Source of the DNA: Sphingomonas sp.
Lineage (GTDB): Bacteria > Pseudomonadota > Alphaproteobacteria > Sphingomonadales > Sphingomonadaceae
Assembly: GCA_013822915.1 (NCBI GenBank)
Contig: PNLG01000208.1
Span: 1-57,739, forward strand
DNA length: 57,739 nt
Direction of reading: 5' to 3'
Part shown: positions 49,476 through 57,625 of the stretch, one piece after another
How positions within the stretch are numbered: position 1 is the first letter of the stretch
Layout: each line of letters begins with the position of its first letter
Notes under the pieces: model-generated
Told to the model about the DNA's origin: nothing
Databases searched by the model: none
What the model saw: only the letters and a program-made list of their open reading frames with translations
Position numbers and translations under genes: made by a program

Positions 49476-52214
49476 ATGAAAGAAGCAGAATTCAAGGCGT
49501 GGATGGAAGCGGAGGGTTATTCCAAAGCCACCATCAACACACAGATGACCGACGTGCGGCGTCTTGATAAGGCGTATGGCGATCTTGATGCTCTGCCGGA
49601 TGGACAGACTATCGCTGATCTTCGAGATTTGCTCGCCTATTCAAAATCTGACCAGCGCGACGGTCGACCCAGCCCTGCCAAATTCGAAATTGACGGCGAC
49701 CTCTACAGCAACTTGGCTCATTTCCGAGCCGCGCTCAATTTCTATCGGCGGTTCCTTGATGCTCAAAAGGGAATGCAGAGTGGCGCAACTTACGGCTTGA
49801 CCCCGCAGAACATCCTCGACGCAATCGGGCGGTGCGATGCTGCGGGGTCTGTCGAGGCGTTCATTGCCAACCTGGATGGCTTAGGCACCCCTGCCAAGTT
49901 CTGGTTGCTCCATCGGGGCAAGCGGTATCCCAGCAAGGCGATCGTCCGCGATGCGCTTGCGCATGTCGGTAACGATGCGCTCCCAGGCGGGGCGCAGGCG
50001 AAGACAGCTCTCGATACGCTTGGCTTCGTCGTGATCGACTGGCAGGCATTCAAGCCATTGCGCGACAAATTTCTGTCGCGGATGTCGGACTTCCGTGACT
50101 TTCGGCAGCAGGACGGTGATTACTGGACGGTCGAGCGTCGCTACAAGGACAAGGCGATCGAAAAGGTCCGCGCGATCGCAGCATCGTCCGCCGACGACCG
50201 GATAGCCGGCGAGCAGATTTACCGCGCGCTGAGCGTCGAGGTGCAGGGATTGCCGCTCAGCTGGCGGACGCTTGATGAGGTCAGCAAGGCCGAGGGTCCC
50301 TTACGAGACCGCTTCTTCGAGATCGTCGCGTGGCTGGCGCGGAGTGACGATGATCCTATCAACACGATCACCAACGGCGCGCTGGCGCTGGAGACCTTGA
50401 AGGCCGAGGGCGTCGCCGGGTTGCGTCGTGGCGAGGTGCTGGCCATTGCCATCAGCGTCGTCGGCACCATGCATCCGGAGGCTGCCAGCTGGTTCAAAAT
50501 CACCCGCGTCGAGGCGATGGGGAAGCAGATGTTCGGGCGAAAGCTGTTCGGCACTGCCCAATATGACCCGGACGACCTGGACGAATTTCTCCAATTGATG
50601 CGAGCGCTGTTTGCGCTGTTTGCCACCGAGTTCGAATGGAACCCAACCGACCTCTTCGACGTGCAGGGCTTCGTCTGGGTAGCGCTTGAGGATAAGTGGG
50701 ACGGCGAAGAGGAGGCTCCGCCTTTGGAATTGCCAGCGGCCGACTCGCAAGCCGAAATTCTTCAGGAGGGCCCCTACTGGTTCGTTGGCGCATCTTTCGG
50801 GCGGACAAGTGACCAGTTCGATCGTTTCATCACAGAGGGCATCTGGGAAATTGATACGCCAAGCGACCGGCATCGCGAGCAGGTGCGGCGAATGCAGCCG
50901 GGCGAGCGGATCGCGATTAAGGCGACTTACGTCCGCAAGAATAGTCTGCCGTTCGATAATCGCGGTCGTCCAGCATCGGTGATGTCAATCAAGGCGATCG
51001 GCACGATCACAGTCAACGGGGGCGATGGCGAACGTGTTTCGGTCGCATGGGAATCGACGTCTGCGCCCCGCGAATGGTATCATTACACCTACCAGCCCAC
51101 CATTTGGGAAGTTTATCCAACCAACGAAATGGCGGAACGCCTGATCCGCTTCGCCTTCCACGGCGAAGCCCAAGATTACGAGTGGTTCCTGCAGAAATGG
51201 GGCCGCCTAGCAACGGAAGAGGATACGCCGGTAGATCCGGTCAAGCGCTCGCCGCTCAACCTGATCCTCTATGGCCCGCCTGGCACCGGAAAGACTTATC
51301 GGACGATGGCTGAGGCAGTGCGGTTGTGTCGCGGTCTTGCGGACGACGATTCGCTTTTGAACGATGCTGGACGGCGGCAGGAGCTGCGTCAGGCTTACGA
51401 GGAATTGAAGGGCCAAGGACAGGTCGGCTTTGTCACCTTCCACCAGAACTATGCTTATGAGGATTTCGTCGAAGGGTTGCGCCCACAGCCGCTCGCCGAT
51501 GGCGTCGGCTTCACCCTGAAGGCGCAACCGGGCATCCTGCGACAGATGGCGGAGGCAGCCGAGCTCAGTGCCGAGGAGCATGTTCTCGTGATCGATGAGA
51601 TCAACCGCGCCAATATCTCCAAGGTTTTCGGTGAACTCATCACCCTGATCGAGCCGGACAAGCGGCTCGGGATGGATGAAGGCATGCGGCTGACCTTACC
51701 ATACAGCGGTGCCCGGTTCGGCGTGCCCGCTAACCTGCACATCGTTGGGACAATGAATACGGCCGACCGTTCGATCGCTCTGCTCGACACCGCGCTCCGC
51801 CGCCGGTTCGAATTTCGCGAGCTTATGCCAGACGTGTCTCTTCTAAAGCCGGTTGATGGCATCAATCTTGCCGCGCTGCTCGCAACTATAAACGAACGGA
51901 TCGAATATCTCTTCGATCGCGAGCATCAGATCGGCCACGCCTATTTCATTCGCTGCGCAACCCGTGGTGACGTTGACGAGGTCATGCGGCACAAGGTGAT
52001 CCCGTTGCTCGCGGAATATTTCTACGAGGACTGGGCGAAGGTCGCCGCAGTGCTTGGCGATGGCGACGACGGTGAAAGTGATCGTGAAGGGCGGTTCATC
52101 GACCGTCGCCGATTGAAGGCGCCCAAGGGCTTGGGCGGCGACGAGGATGCCGCCCCACGGTATCGCTGGAGCGTTCGTGACACCTTCTCCTTTGACGGCT
52201 TCGCCTCGGCGTGA
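49476..52214 (+). CDS. mcrB: McrB-like AAA+ restriction GTPase with complex N-terminus
   Basis: A 912-residue motor subunit. The C-terminal McrB-type AAA+ has Walker A GPPGTGKT (600-607), Walker B LVIDEINRANISKVFGEL (D707, E708) and the McrB signature MNTADRSIALLDTALRRRFEF (from M760). It would hydrolyse GTP and translocate DNA for McrC. The first 590 residues, which should hold target readers, contain an integrase-like SAM helical segment (1-90), a YGLTP..RGKRYPSKAIV..GGAQAKTALDTLGFVV module (about 108-190) resembling the ScoMcrA head, and an EVE/PUA-like stretch (about 430-520, YWFVGASFGRTSDQFDRF). GAGGGGG precedes the ATG. These N-terminal assignments are tentative. Confidence 0.88.
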   Translation: MKEAEFKAWMEAEGYSKATINTQMTDVRRLDKAYGDLDALPDGQTIADLRDLLAYSKSDQRDGRPSPAKFEIDGDLYSNLAHFRAALNFYRRFLDAQKGMQSGATYGLTPQNILDAIGRCDAAGSVEAFIANLDGLGTPAKFWLLHRGKRYPSKAIVRDALAHVGNDALPGGAQAKTALDTLGFVVIDWQAFKPLRDKFLSRMSDFRDFRQQDGDYWTVERRYKDKAIEKVRAIAASSADDRIAGEQIYRALSVEVQGLPLSWRTLDEVSKAEGPLRDRFFEIVAWLARSDDDPINTITNGALALETLKAEGVAGLRRGEVLAIAISVVGTMHPEAASWFKITRVEAMGKQMFGRKLFGTAQYDPDDLDEFLQLMRALFALFATEFEWNPTDLFDVQGFVWVALEDKWDGEEEAPPLELPAADSQAEILQEGPYWFVGASFGRTSDQFDRFITEGIWEIDTPSDRHREQVRRMQPGERIAIKATYVRKNSLPFDNRGRPASVMSIKAIGTITVNGGDGERVSVAWESTSAPREWYHYTYQPTIWEVYPTNEMAERLIRFAFHGEAQDYEWFLQKWGRLATEEDTPVDPVKRSPLNLILYGPPGTGKTYRTMAEAVRLCRGLADDDSLLNDAGRRQELRQAYEELKGQGQVGFVTFHQNYAYEDFVEGLRPQPLADGVGFTLKAQPGILRQMAEAAELSAEEHVLVIDEINRANISKVFGELITLIEPDKRLGMDEGMRLTLPYSGARFGVPANLHIVGTMNTADRSIALLDTALRRRFEFRELMPDVSLLKPVDGINLAALLATINERIEYLFDREHQIGHAYFIRCATRGDVDEVMRHKVIPLLAEYFYEDWAKVAAVLGDGDDGESDREGRFIDRRRLKAPKGLGGDEDAAPRYRWSVRDTFSFDGFASA

Positions 52215-53503
52215 TCCGCCGGACCATCTTGGAATGGGAGGCGATCCGCTATGGGGACGCTGCGGACGAAATTCCGGCCAATGCTGCGGATCGGATCGCG
52301 GCGGTTGCAGCGGCCTCACCACTGGCGGGGCGGGGCGGTGGCGGCGTGCTGGAACATGGACGCAAAGCGCTTCGCGCGCGCGGTGTGGTTGGCGTCATCG
52401 CCGCCGACGGCACCGTGCTCGAGATCCTGCCCAAAATCGATATTCCGGGTGTGGAGGGCGACCATGCTACCGGCAGCATCCGTCGCCGGCTGGTCCACAT
52501 GCTCGCCGTCGCGCTCGACCTGAAAATCGACGCGGGGCAGGTAACCGCGCTCGACTGGCAGCGCGAGACACTGCTGGAGATCCTGATCCGTCTTTTCTCA
52601 GAGAAGCTGGTCGATGCTGTGCGGCAGGGAATGCCCCGCCGCTATGTCGAGCATGCCGACGACCTTCCCGCCCTGCGTGGGCGGCTGAATGTGACACGCC
52701 AGTTCACGACGTTGGCCGTTGAGCCATCGCGGCTTGCGTGTCGCTATGATGCGCTGACCCCGGACATCGCGCTCAATCGGATCATGAAGGCGGCGGTCAT
52801 GCGGCTCTCCCGCGTTGCCCGCACCACCGACAACCTGCGTCGCTTGCGCGAGTTGGCCTTCGCTTATGCCGATATCGCAGACGTGCCGGTCCCGGCGTTA
52901 CGGTGGGACGATGTAGTTTTGGATCGCACCAATGGGCGCTGGCGTGAACTGCTGAATCTCGCTCGCCTACTGCTGGGTGAACGGTTCCAGACGACCTCCG
53001 CCGGCGGCGGCGACGGCTTCTCGCTGCTGTTCGAAATGAACGTGCTTTTCGAGGAATACGTCGCGCGCGTGCTGAAGCGCGCGCTGGCCGACACCGACCT
53101 CCGGGTCGTCAGCCAGGGCGGGCGGCTCTATTGCCTCGAGACCGAGGACCGGCGGCAGGTGTTCCAGACCCGGCCGGATATCCTCATCAAGCGCGGTGGC
53201 GCAGTCCTGCAAGTGATAGATACGAAGTGGAAGCGGATCGTCGCGCGTATTGACGACCCCAAGCGCGGCGTGTCGCAGGCCGATGTGTATCAGATGATGG
53301 CCTATGGTCGGCTTTACCAGTGCGGCAAGCTGACCTTGCTCTATCCGCACCATCGCGAAGCTGGATGCGACGAAGGACTGATCGGCGAATATGCCGTCAA
53401 TTCCAGCGACGATTGCCTTGAGCTGTTCTCGGTCGATGTCGCTCGCGGTGACGATATCGGAGCGAGGCTGGCTCGCGCATGTCTCATGGACGCGAAGGTG
53501 TAG
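52211..53503 (+). CDS. mcrC: McrC-like nuclease subunit
   Basis: A 430-residue McrBC endonuclease partner. The N-terminal McrC domain (GVVGVIAADGTVLEILPKID, HMLAVALDL) binds McrB. The C-terminal PD-(D/E)XK has D323 (TRPDILIKRGG), D337-T-K339 (QVIDTKWKRI) and the helix QADVYQMMAYGRLY. The middle ALRGRLNVTRQF and RYDALTPDIALNRIMKAA is typical of the family. GTG 52211 overlaps the mcrB stop as GTGA, so subunit ratio is set by coupling. With McrB it would cut DNA carrying modified bases or other marks. Confidence 0.92.
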   Translation: MIRRTILEWEAIRYGDAADEIPANAADRIAAVAAASPLAGRGGGGVLEHGRKALRARGVVGVIAADGTVLEILPKIDIPGVEGDHATGSIRRRLVHMLAVALDLKIDAGQVTALDWQRETLLEILIRLFSEKLVDAVRQGMPRRYVEHADDLPALRGRLNVTRQFTTLAVEPSRLACRYDALTPDIALNRIMKAAVMRLSRVARTTDNLRRLRELAFAYADIADVPVPALRWDDVVLDRTNGRWRELLNLARLLLGERFQTTSAGGGDGFSLLFEMNVLFEEYVARVLKRALADTDLRVVSQGGRLYCLETEDRRQVFQTRPDILIKRGGAVLQVIDTKWKRIVARIDDPKRGVSQADVYQMMAYGRLYQCGKLTLLYPHHREAGCDEGLIGEYAVNSSDDCLELFSVDVARGDDIGARLARACLMDAKV

Positions 53504-55401
53504 AGCCTGTGATCGTGGATCGCACCAATCCAGCGTCTCCTCCTCCAACGCGCCGTCCATGTGCCGCAGCAATCCTAAGGCCGCAGCCAACTGGCCAAGC
53601 ATATCTCAAAGTGCCCTTCGCTCGCTGCGGTGACGGCGTTGCGCGGCATGTTTCCTCTGTCGCGGATCCTCGGCAGGGGCCGTTCCGCTGCCTTGATTGC
53701 GAGGAGGTGCTCACGCTCAGGCAACCCCGCAACAAGCGCCAGCATTTCGCGCACCGACCGGATTCCCAGTGCACGGGAGAAACCGCGCTTCATCGCTACG
53801 CAAAAGAAATCCTCGCGACCAGCAAGACGCTGACACTGCCGAGCCTCATCCTTCACGATGAAGGCATCGAAGAAATGGTCTTTGTCGCTGGCATCTATCA
53901 GTTCGACGAAGTGCTCCCCGAGCACAAGGTCGATACGTTCCAGCCTGACGCACTCGTCCGGATTAATGGCAACGAACTTGCAGTTGAGTTCCTCGTCTCT
54001 CATGCGGTTGGGGATGAAAAGCGCACCAAGGTCCAAGGCCGTGACATTTCGATGGTCGAAATCGACTTGTCGGGCTTGAAGCCTGGAATAATGGATACCG
54101 CTGAGCTGGACGCGGCGATCCTACACCGCTCGCCGCGAAGCTGGATCCATCATCGCAAGGCCGCAGCCGCGAAGCGCAAGCTCGACGCTGCGGTTGCCAA
54201 GAAAAGGTCAGAGCGGGGCGAAAAGCTCAAGGGACATATTTTACGTGCGCGGCGCGGCAAGCCGCCGGCAGGTTGGATAGACGCGGCCACAGCTGCTGTC
54301 CGTCGGACCGGACTAGAAGCGCTTATCGACGTCCAGACCGATGGTGGACACTGGTTCACCGTGTCCGATCGTCTTTGGCAGGCGCAAGCGTTATATACCT
54401 ATGTAATCAAGCCTAGTGAGACTTACTCGCCTGGCGGCAGAGATCTTGAGATTAAGGGCGAATTTCCAAACGAGCGAGACCTGTCATCGCGGCTCCCTAG
54501 ATGGATGATCCGCACCGACCTTTCCAACTATCCGCTCAAGCGGCTGAACGAGGCCGGGTTTAGTAGCGAATCCTACGGAAGCCCGCACAGTTCGGTATGG
54601 GGCTATTTCGCCACGCTTTCCAGCATGGGGCGGGCCGTATTCTGGAGCCGGGAAGATCAGAAATTCTTCGTAGAAAAAGACCTTCAACATTTGCTCCATC
54701 GGCGTTTGGAGCTGCGTGGAATTGTTATGCAACTTCTGCGCGACGCAGAAGTCGAGGAGCACAAGGCTGCGTATCCCAGCTGGGCGAACAGCTATCGCAT
54801 CGATGGCGTGACGGCGGCGCAGCTGGTCGAGACCGGCGGCGATGCCTATCAGTTACTGGCGTCGCGCTTGTCCAAGCTCCAATCGATGGTGTCGGGCTAT
54901 CTGCCCAAGGTGGTCGATGATCTATGCGGCCTACCGCTTGAAGCGATCCGTCAGCGTAATATCGACCTGATCGCGGTCGCGGACGCGAAAAAGGCAGCCG
55001 CGCTGGAGAAGGCCAAAGCCGAGCGCATCGACTGGATACGGTCGCAGGCACGCGAAATCCTTCAGGATGAAGCTCCCGCCTGGTTGGAGCAGCGCGTCAA
55101 AGATACCGACATCAGCCTTCTCGACTTCGCGGGTGAGAGTGACGAGGGTATGCGACACTTCCAGAATCGGCTTGATCAAGATGGGAAGGCGCGTCGTCGC
55201 AGGATCACAGAGGAGCGTGATCTGGCGGAGGTGCGCAGTCGGCTTGAGGCCGCCGCGAAGGCGTCGTTCTCAAGCGAAGCGCTGGCAGACTTATTCTTGA
55301 GATCCGGTCATCCTCGGCTCGGGGGTGCCCGGCCGATGGAATACTGCCGAAGCCAACGCGACCTCTCGCTGATCGTAAGCCTGTTGCCGAAAAATCGGTA
55401 G
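53479..55401 (+). CDS. CoiA-like nuclease with ParS/MbcA-like tail
   Basis: A 640-residue protein. The N-terminal CoiA-like zinc module is FRCLDCEEVLTLRQ...KRQHFAHRPDSQC (C71, C74, H89, H92, C98) followed by ALHRYAKEIL. A nuclease core has D157 (FQPDALVRI) and E170 (ELAVEFLVSH); the usual Lys is not obvious. A central region and long charged helices (KKAAALEKAKAERIDWIRSQ, RRITEERDLAEVRSRLEAA) follow. The last 40 residues, SEALADLFLRSGHPRLGGARPMEYC, resemble the Xre/MbcA/ParS toxin-binding fold. The ATG overlaps mcrC by 25 nt; GTG 53509 is an alternative. It is the last gene of the operon and of the element. Confidence 0.72.
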   Translation: MSHGREGVEPVIVDRTNPASPPPTRRPCAAAILRPQPTGQAYLKVPFARCGDGVARHVSSVADPRQGPFRCLDCEEVLTLRQPRNKRQHFAHRPDSQCTGETALHRYAKEILATSKTLTLPSLILHDEGIEEMVFVAGIYQFDEVLPEHKVDTFQPDALVRINGNELAVEFLVSHAVGDEKRTKVQGRDISMVEIDLSGLKPGIMDTAELDAAILHRSPRSWIHHRKAAAAKRKLDAAVAKKRSERGEKLKGHILRARRGKPPAGWIDAATAAVRRTGLEALIDVQTDGGHWFTVSDRLWQAQALYTYVIKPSETYSPGGRDLEIKGEFPNERDLSSRLPRWMIRTDLSNYPLKRLNEAGFSSESYGSPHSSVWGYFATLSSMGRAVFWSREDQKFFVEKDLQHLLHRRLELRGIVMQLLRDAEVEEHKAAYPSWANSYRIDGVTAAQLVETGGDAYQLLASRLSKLQSMVSGYLPKVVDDLCGLPLEAIRQRNIDLIAVADAKKAAALEKAKAERIDWIRSQAREILQDEAPAWLEQRVKDTDISLLDFAGESDEGMRHFQNRLDQDGKARRRRITEERDLAEVRSRLEAAAKASFSSEALADLFLRSGHPRLGGARPMEYCRSQRDLSLIVSLLPKNR

Positions 55402-55423
55402 CTTGTGGGCTTGCATTGAGTGC

Positions 55424-55550
55424 TTCAGCCGCATCGAACCAAAATTCTCAAATGATCGGTTATCGCTCAGTCGCCTGAATCTTGGGCCCGCTATTGTCGG
55501 ACGCAAATCCGATACTGAGACGTCAGTTGTCGGCCCAATTTCAGCCGCAT
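55424..55550. repeat. 11-bp direct repeat near the right end of the element
   Basis: TTCAGCCGCAT at 55424-55434 and 55540-55550 in the 207-nt gap after the last cargo gene; a small hairpin ACTGA-GACG-TCAGT (55514-55527) lies between. Possibly accessory sites for excision; otherwise nothing coding is seen here. Confidence 0.35.
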
Positions 55551-55588
55551 GATCCGGAAATTATCCAATAAACTGAGCGCCCATCTTT

Positions 55589-55607
55589 GTCCTCTGCGGG
55601 GCACCAC
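55589..55607 (+). repeat. Right attachment site
   Basis: GTCCTCTGCGGGGCACCAC matches the tRNA-Leu 3' end at 17/19 positions in the same orientation (19/22 if three more bases are counted). It is 1 nt from the stop codon of the chromosomal histidine-kinase gene. Confidence 0.65.
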
Positions 55608-55608
55608 C

Positions 55609-56949
55609 TCATGTCGCACGAATATCGACCATGATAGCGAATTCGGTGTCGGTCGTTACGCTTGCAGTTCCATCATGGGCCGCTGCAATTGCAGACACCA
55701 TTGTCAGCCCCAGCCCGTGTCCGGTTGTAGAGCGGCTGCTGTCTGCCCTCGTGAAACGCTGAAATAAGATCGCTGCGGCTTCGGGTGACACGCCGGGACC
55801 GTCATCGGCGACCCTTAACCGCACGCTGGCGCCGGTCCGTTCGAGCGCGACCGTCACTTTGGTGCCGACGGGTGTGTGCGCAATCGCGTTGTCGAGCAAA
55901 TTGCTGAGCAGCCGCTGGAGCAATCGGCGGTCGCCTTGGACGACGATGCCCGGGGCAATGGCGGATTCCAATCGATGCCCGCTGGCTTCCATGGCCGGTC
56001 GATAGACTTCGATCAGGTCGGTTACGAGCGCGCTCAGCGACACGTCGGTGAAATGGGCGCGGGCGCTCATGCCCTCGACCTCGGCGATCCGCAGCAGCGC
56101 GGCGAAGATCTCCAGCAAGTCGCGTGCTTCGGCTGCCGCTGCCTCGATAGCCACAAGTTGAATAGCACGGTCGTCGCTCGCCAGCGCTTCGTCGAGGCGG
56201 TTATGCAGGCGCGTGAGCGGCGTGCGAAGGTCATGGGCGACGTCGCTCGATACCTGCCGCAGGTTGTCCATCAGCCCGCCGATCCGGTCGAGCATGCGGT
56301 TAAGCGTGGCGGCCACCCCGTCGAACTCATCGCCGCTGCCGGTGACCGGCACCCGCCGTGCGAGGTCGCCATCGATGATCGCCAAGGCGGTCCGGTCGAT
56401 CCGGGCCAGCCGCGCGCGCGTGACCGCGCCGACGATCCAGGCGGCAGCGATTCCCAGCAGCAGCATCGCCCCGAACGCACCGGCGAACAGCCGCAGCAAC
56501 GTGACATCTATCTCATCGATCACCGCGCGGTCGGCGGCAACGAGCAGTCGGTGCCCACTTGGCAAGATCGTGGTCAGCGACTGTGCAATACGGCGCTCGC
56601 CAGCCTCGGTGTAGGGCAGCAGTTCGACGTAGCCCGGCTTGGTCGGCACGGGCGCGTCGAGCCGCCCAGCGACCCGGCGACCGGCGGCATCGACCAGCAC
56701 ATAGGCAAGGCTCGCTGTGCTGCGCGCGGCCTCGCGGCGACGGATCGCCGCAGCGATGCCGGTCGGCCCGTCATCGCCCTCGTCGATCAATGCCTGCGTC
56801 TCGGCGGCGATGCGGTGGTCGAGCTGCTGTTCGAGCGCTTCATGCGTCGTCTCGAACGCGACCACGCCGATCGCCAAGGTCGCCAGGGCAAAACCAAAGG
56901 CAACTATTGCAACGAGCCCAAATGTGCCGCGCCACCAGCGCTTCATCAC
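55609..56949 (-). CDS. Sensor histidine kinase (EnvZ/QseC type)
   Basis: A 446-residue inner-membrane kinase. TM1 is at about 9-31 and TM2 at about 150-175 (AGAFGAMLLLGIAAAWIVGAV) around a periplasmic sensor. A HAMP domain follows, then the HisKA box VAHDLRTPLTRLHNRL with phosphoacceptor H239. HATPase_c has N-box NLLDNAIAHTPVGT, G1 VADDGPGVSPEA and GHGLGLTMVSAI. Its ATG overlaps the response-regulator stop by 4 nt. The stop codon abuts the right att repeat, so in the uninterrupted chromosome it would end immediately after tRNA-Leu, convergent with it. The protein looks complete. Confidence 0.94.
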   Translation of the reverse strand: MMKRWWRGTFGLVAIVAFGFALATLAIGVVAFETTHEALEQQLDHRIAAETQALIDEGDDGPTGIAAAIRRREAARSTASLAYVLVDAAGRRVAGRLDAPVPTKPGYVELLPYTEAGERRIAQSLTTILPSGHRLLVAADRAVIDEIDVTLLRLFAGAFGAMLLLGIAAAWIVGAVTRARLARIDRTALAIIDGDLARRVPVTGSGDEFDGVAATLNRMLDRIGGLMDNLRQVSSDVAHDLRTPLTRLHNRLDEALASDDRAIQLVAIEAAAAEARDLLEIFAALLRIAEVEGMSARAHFTDVSLSALVTDLIEVYRPAMEASGHRLESAIAPGIVVQGDRRLLQRLLSNLLDNAIAHTPVGTKVTVALERTGASVRLRVADDGPGVSPEAAAILFQRFTRADSSRSTTGHGLGLTMVSAIAAAHDGTASVTTDTEFAIMVDIRAT

Positions 56950-57620
56950 TCGCCCCGGATCATATAGCCAGCACCGCGCACCGTCTCGATCGGATCGGTA
57001 TCGAACCCGGCGTTGAGCTTTGACCGCAACCGGCTCAAATGCGTTTCGACGATATTGGTCTTCGGATCGAAATCGAAATCCCAGACGCGCTCCAGCAGCA
57101 TGGTGCGCGTCATCACCCGGCCAGGATTGCGCATCAGTTCGGCGAGCAGCACGAATTCGCGTGGCTGAAGCGCGACGCGCCGACCCGCGCGTGTCGCTGT
57201 GCGACGATCCAGGTCGAGGACGATATCGCCGACCTCAAGGCGTGCCGGCTGCACTGACGTCACCGGGCGACGACCCAGCGCCATGACCCGCGCGGCGAGT
57301 TCGCTAAACGCAAAGGGCTTGACCAGATAGTCATCAGCGCCGCCCTCTAATCCCTCGACCCGGTCGGCGATGCCATCGATCGCCGTGAGCATCAGCACGG
57401 GCGTGGTGTCGCCGGTAGCGCGCAGCGCCTTGACGAGGGATAGGCCGTCGAGGCCGGGGAGCATCCGATCGACCACCAGCGCATCGAACCCGCCCTCAGT
57501 CGCCTGGAACAGCCCGTCGCGGCCATCGGCGCTGGCGACGATCTGGTGCCCCAGTTCGGAAAGGCCGCGGGCGACGAAGCGGTTGGTGTCGGCGTCGTCT
57601 TCGACGATCAAGATGCGCAT
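56946..57620 (-). CDS. OmpR/PhoB-family response regulator
   Basis: A 224-residue regulator. The receiver domain has acidic pocket VEDDAD, phosphoacceptor D51 (LVVDRMLPGLDGLSLV), Thr in LMLTAIDG and Lys in YLVKPFAF. The C-terminal winged helix has LQPREFVLLAELMRNPGRVMTR and VETHLSRLRSKLN, then YMIRGE at the end. It is co-translated with the kinase and follows the NodT-type gene by 5 nt, so it probably controls an RND-type efflux system including that gene. Confidence 0.95.
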   Translation of the reverse strand: MRILIVEDDADTNRFVARGLSELGHQIVASADGRDGLFQATEGGFDALVVDRMLPGLDGLSLVKALRATGDTTPVLMLTAIDGIADRVEGLEGGADDYLVKPFAFSELAARVMALGRRPVTSVQPARLEVGDIVLDLDRRTATRAGRRVALQPREFVLLAELMRNPGRVMTRTMLLERVWDFDFDPKTNIVETHLSRLRSKLNAGFDTDPIETVRGAGYMIRGE

Positions 57621-57625
57621 CGCGT

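Larger units (their letters stand above)
23730..55607. mobile_element. Integrated mobilisable element, about 31.9 kb, in tRNA-Leu
   Basis: The span runs from the tRNA-Leu 3' end to an imperfect copy of that end. It contains a large serine recombinase at the tRNA side, a ParB-like protein, a MobA/MobL-type relaxase with an adjacent repeat-rich divergent region, and then restriction/defence genes. Chromosome-like genes flank both sides. No conjugation pore, coupling protein, phage structural gene or recognisable replication initiator is seen. It therefore fits an integrative and mobilisable element needing a helper. Boundaries rest on the short direct repeat and the change in gene content. Confidence 0.75.

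Noticed and set aside
37948..55401. BREX or DISARM system
   Set aside because: No PglZ, BrxL, BrxC, DrmA or DrmB-like protein is present. The methyltransferase carries its own nuclease domain, and the WYL gene alone is not enough.
23730..55607. Prophage
   Set aside because: No capsid, portal, terminase, tail or lysis genes. Relaxase and repeat-rich candidate oriT fit a mobilisable element better.
23730..55607. Self-transmissible conjugative element
   Set aside because: No VirB/Tra pore proteins, VirD4 coupling protein or pilin recognised.
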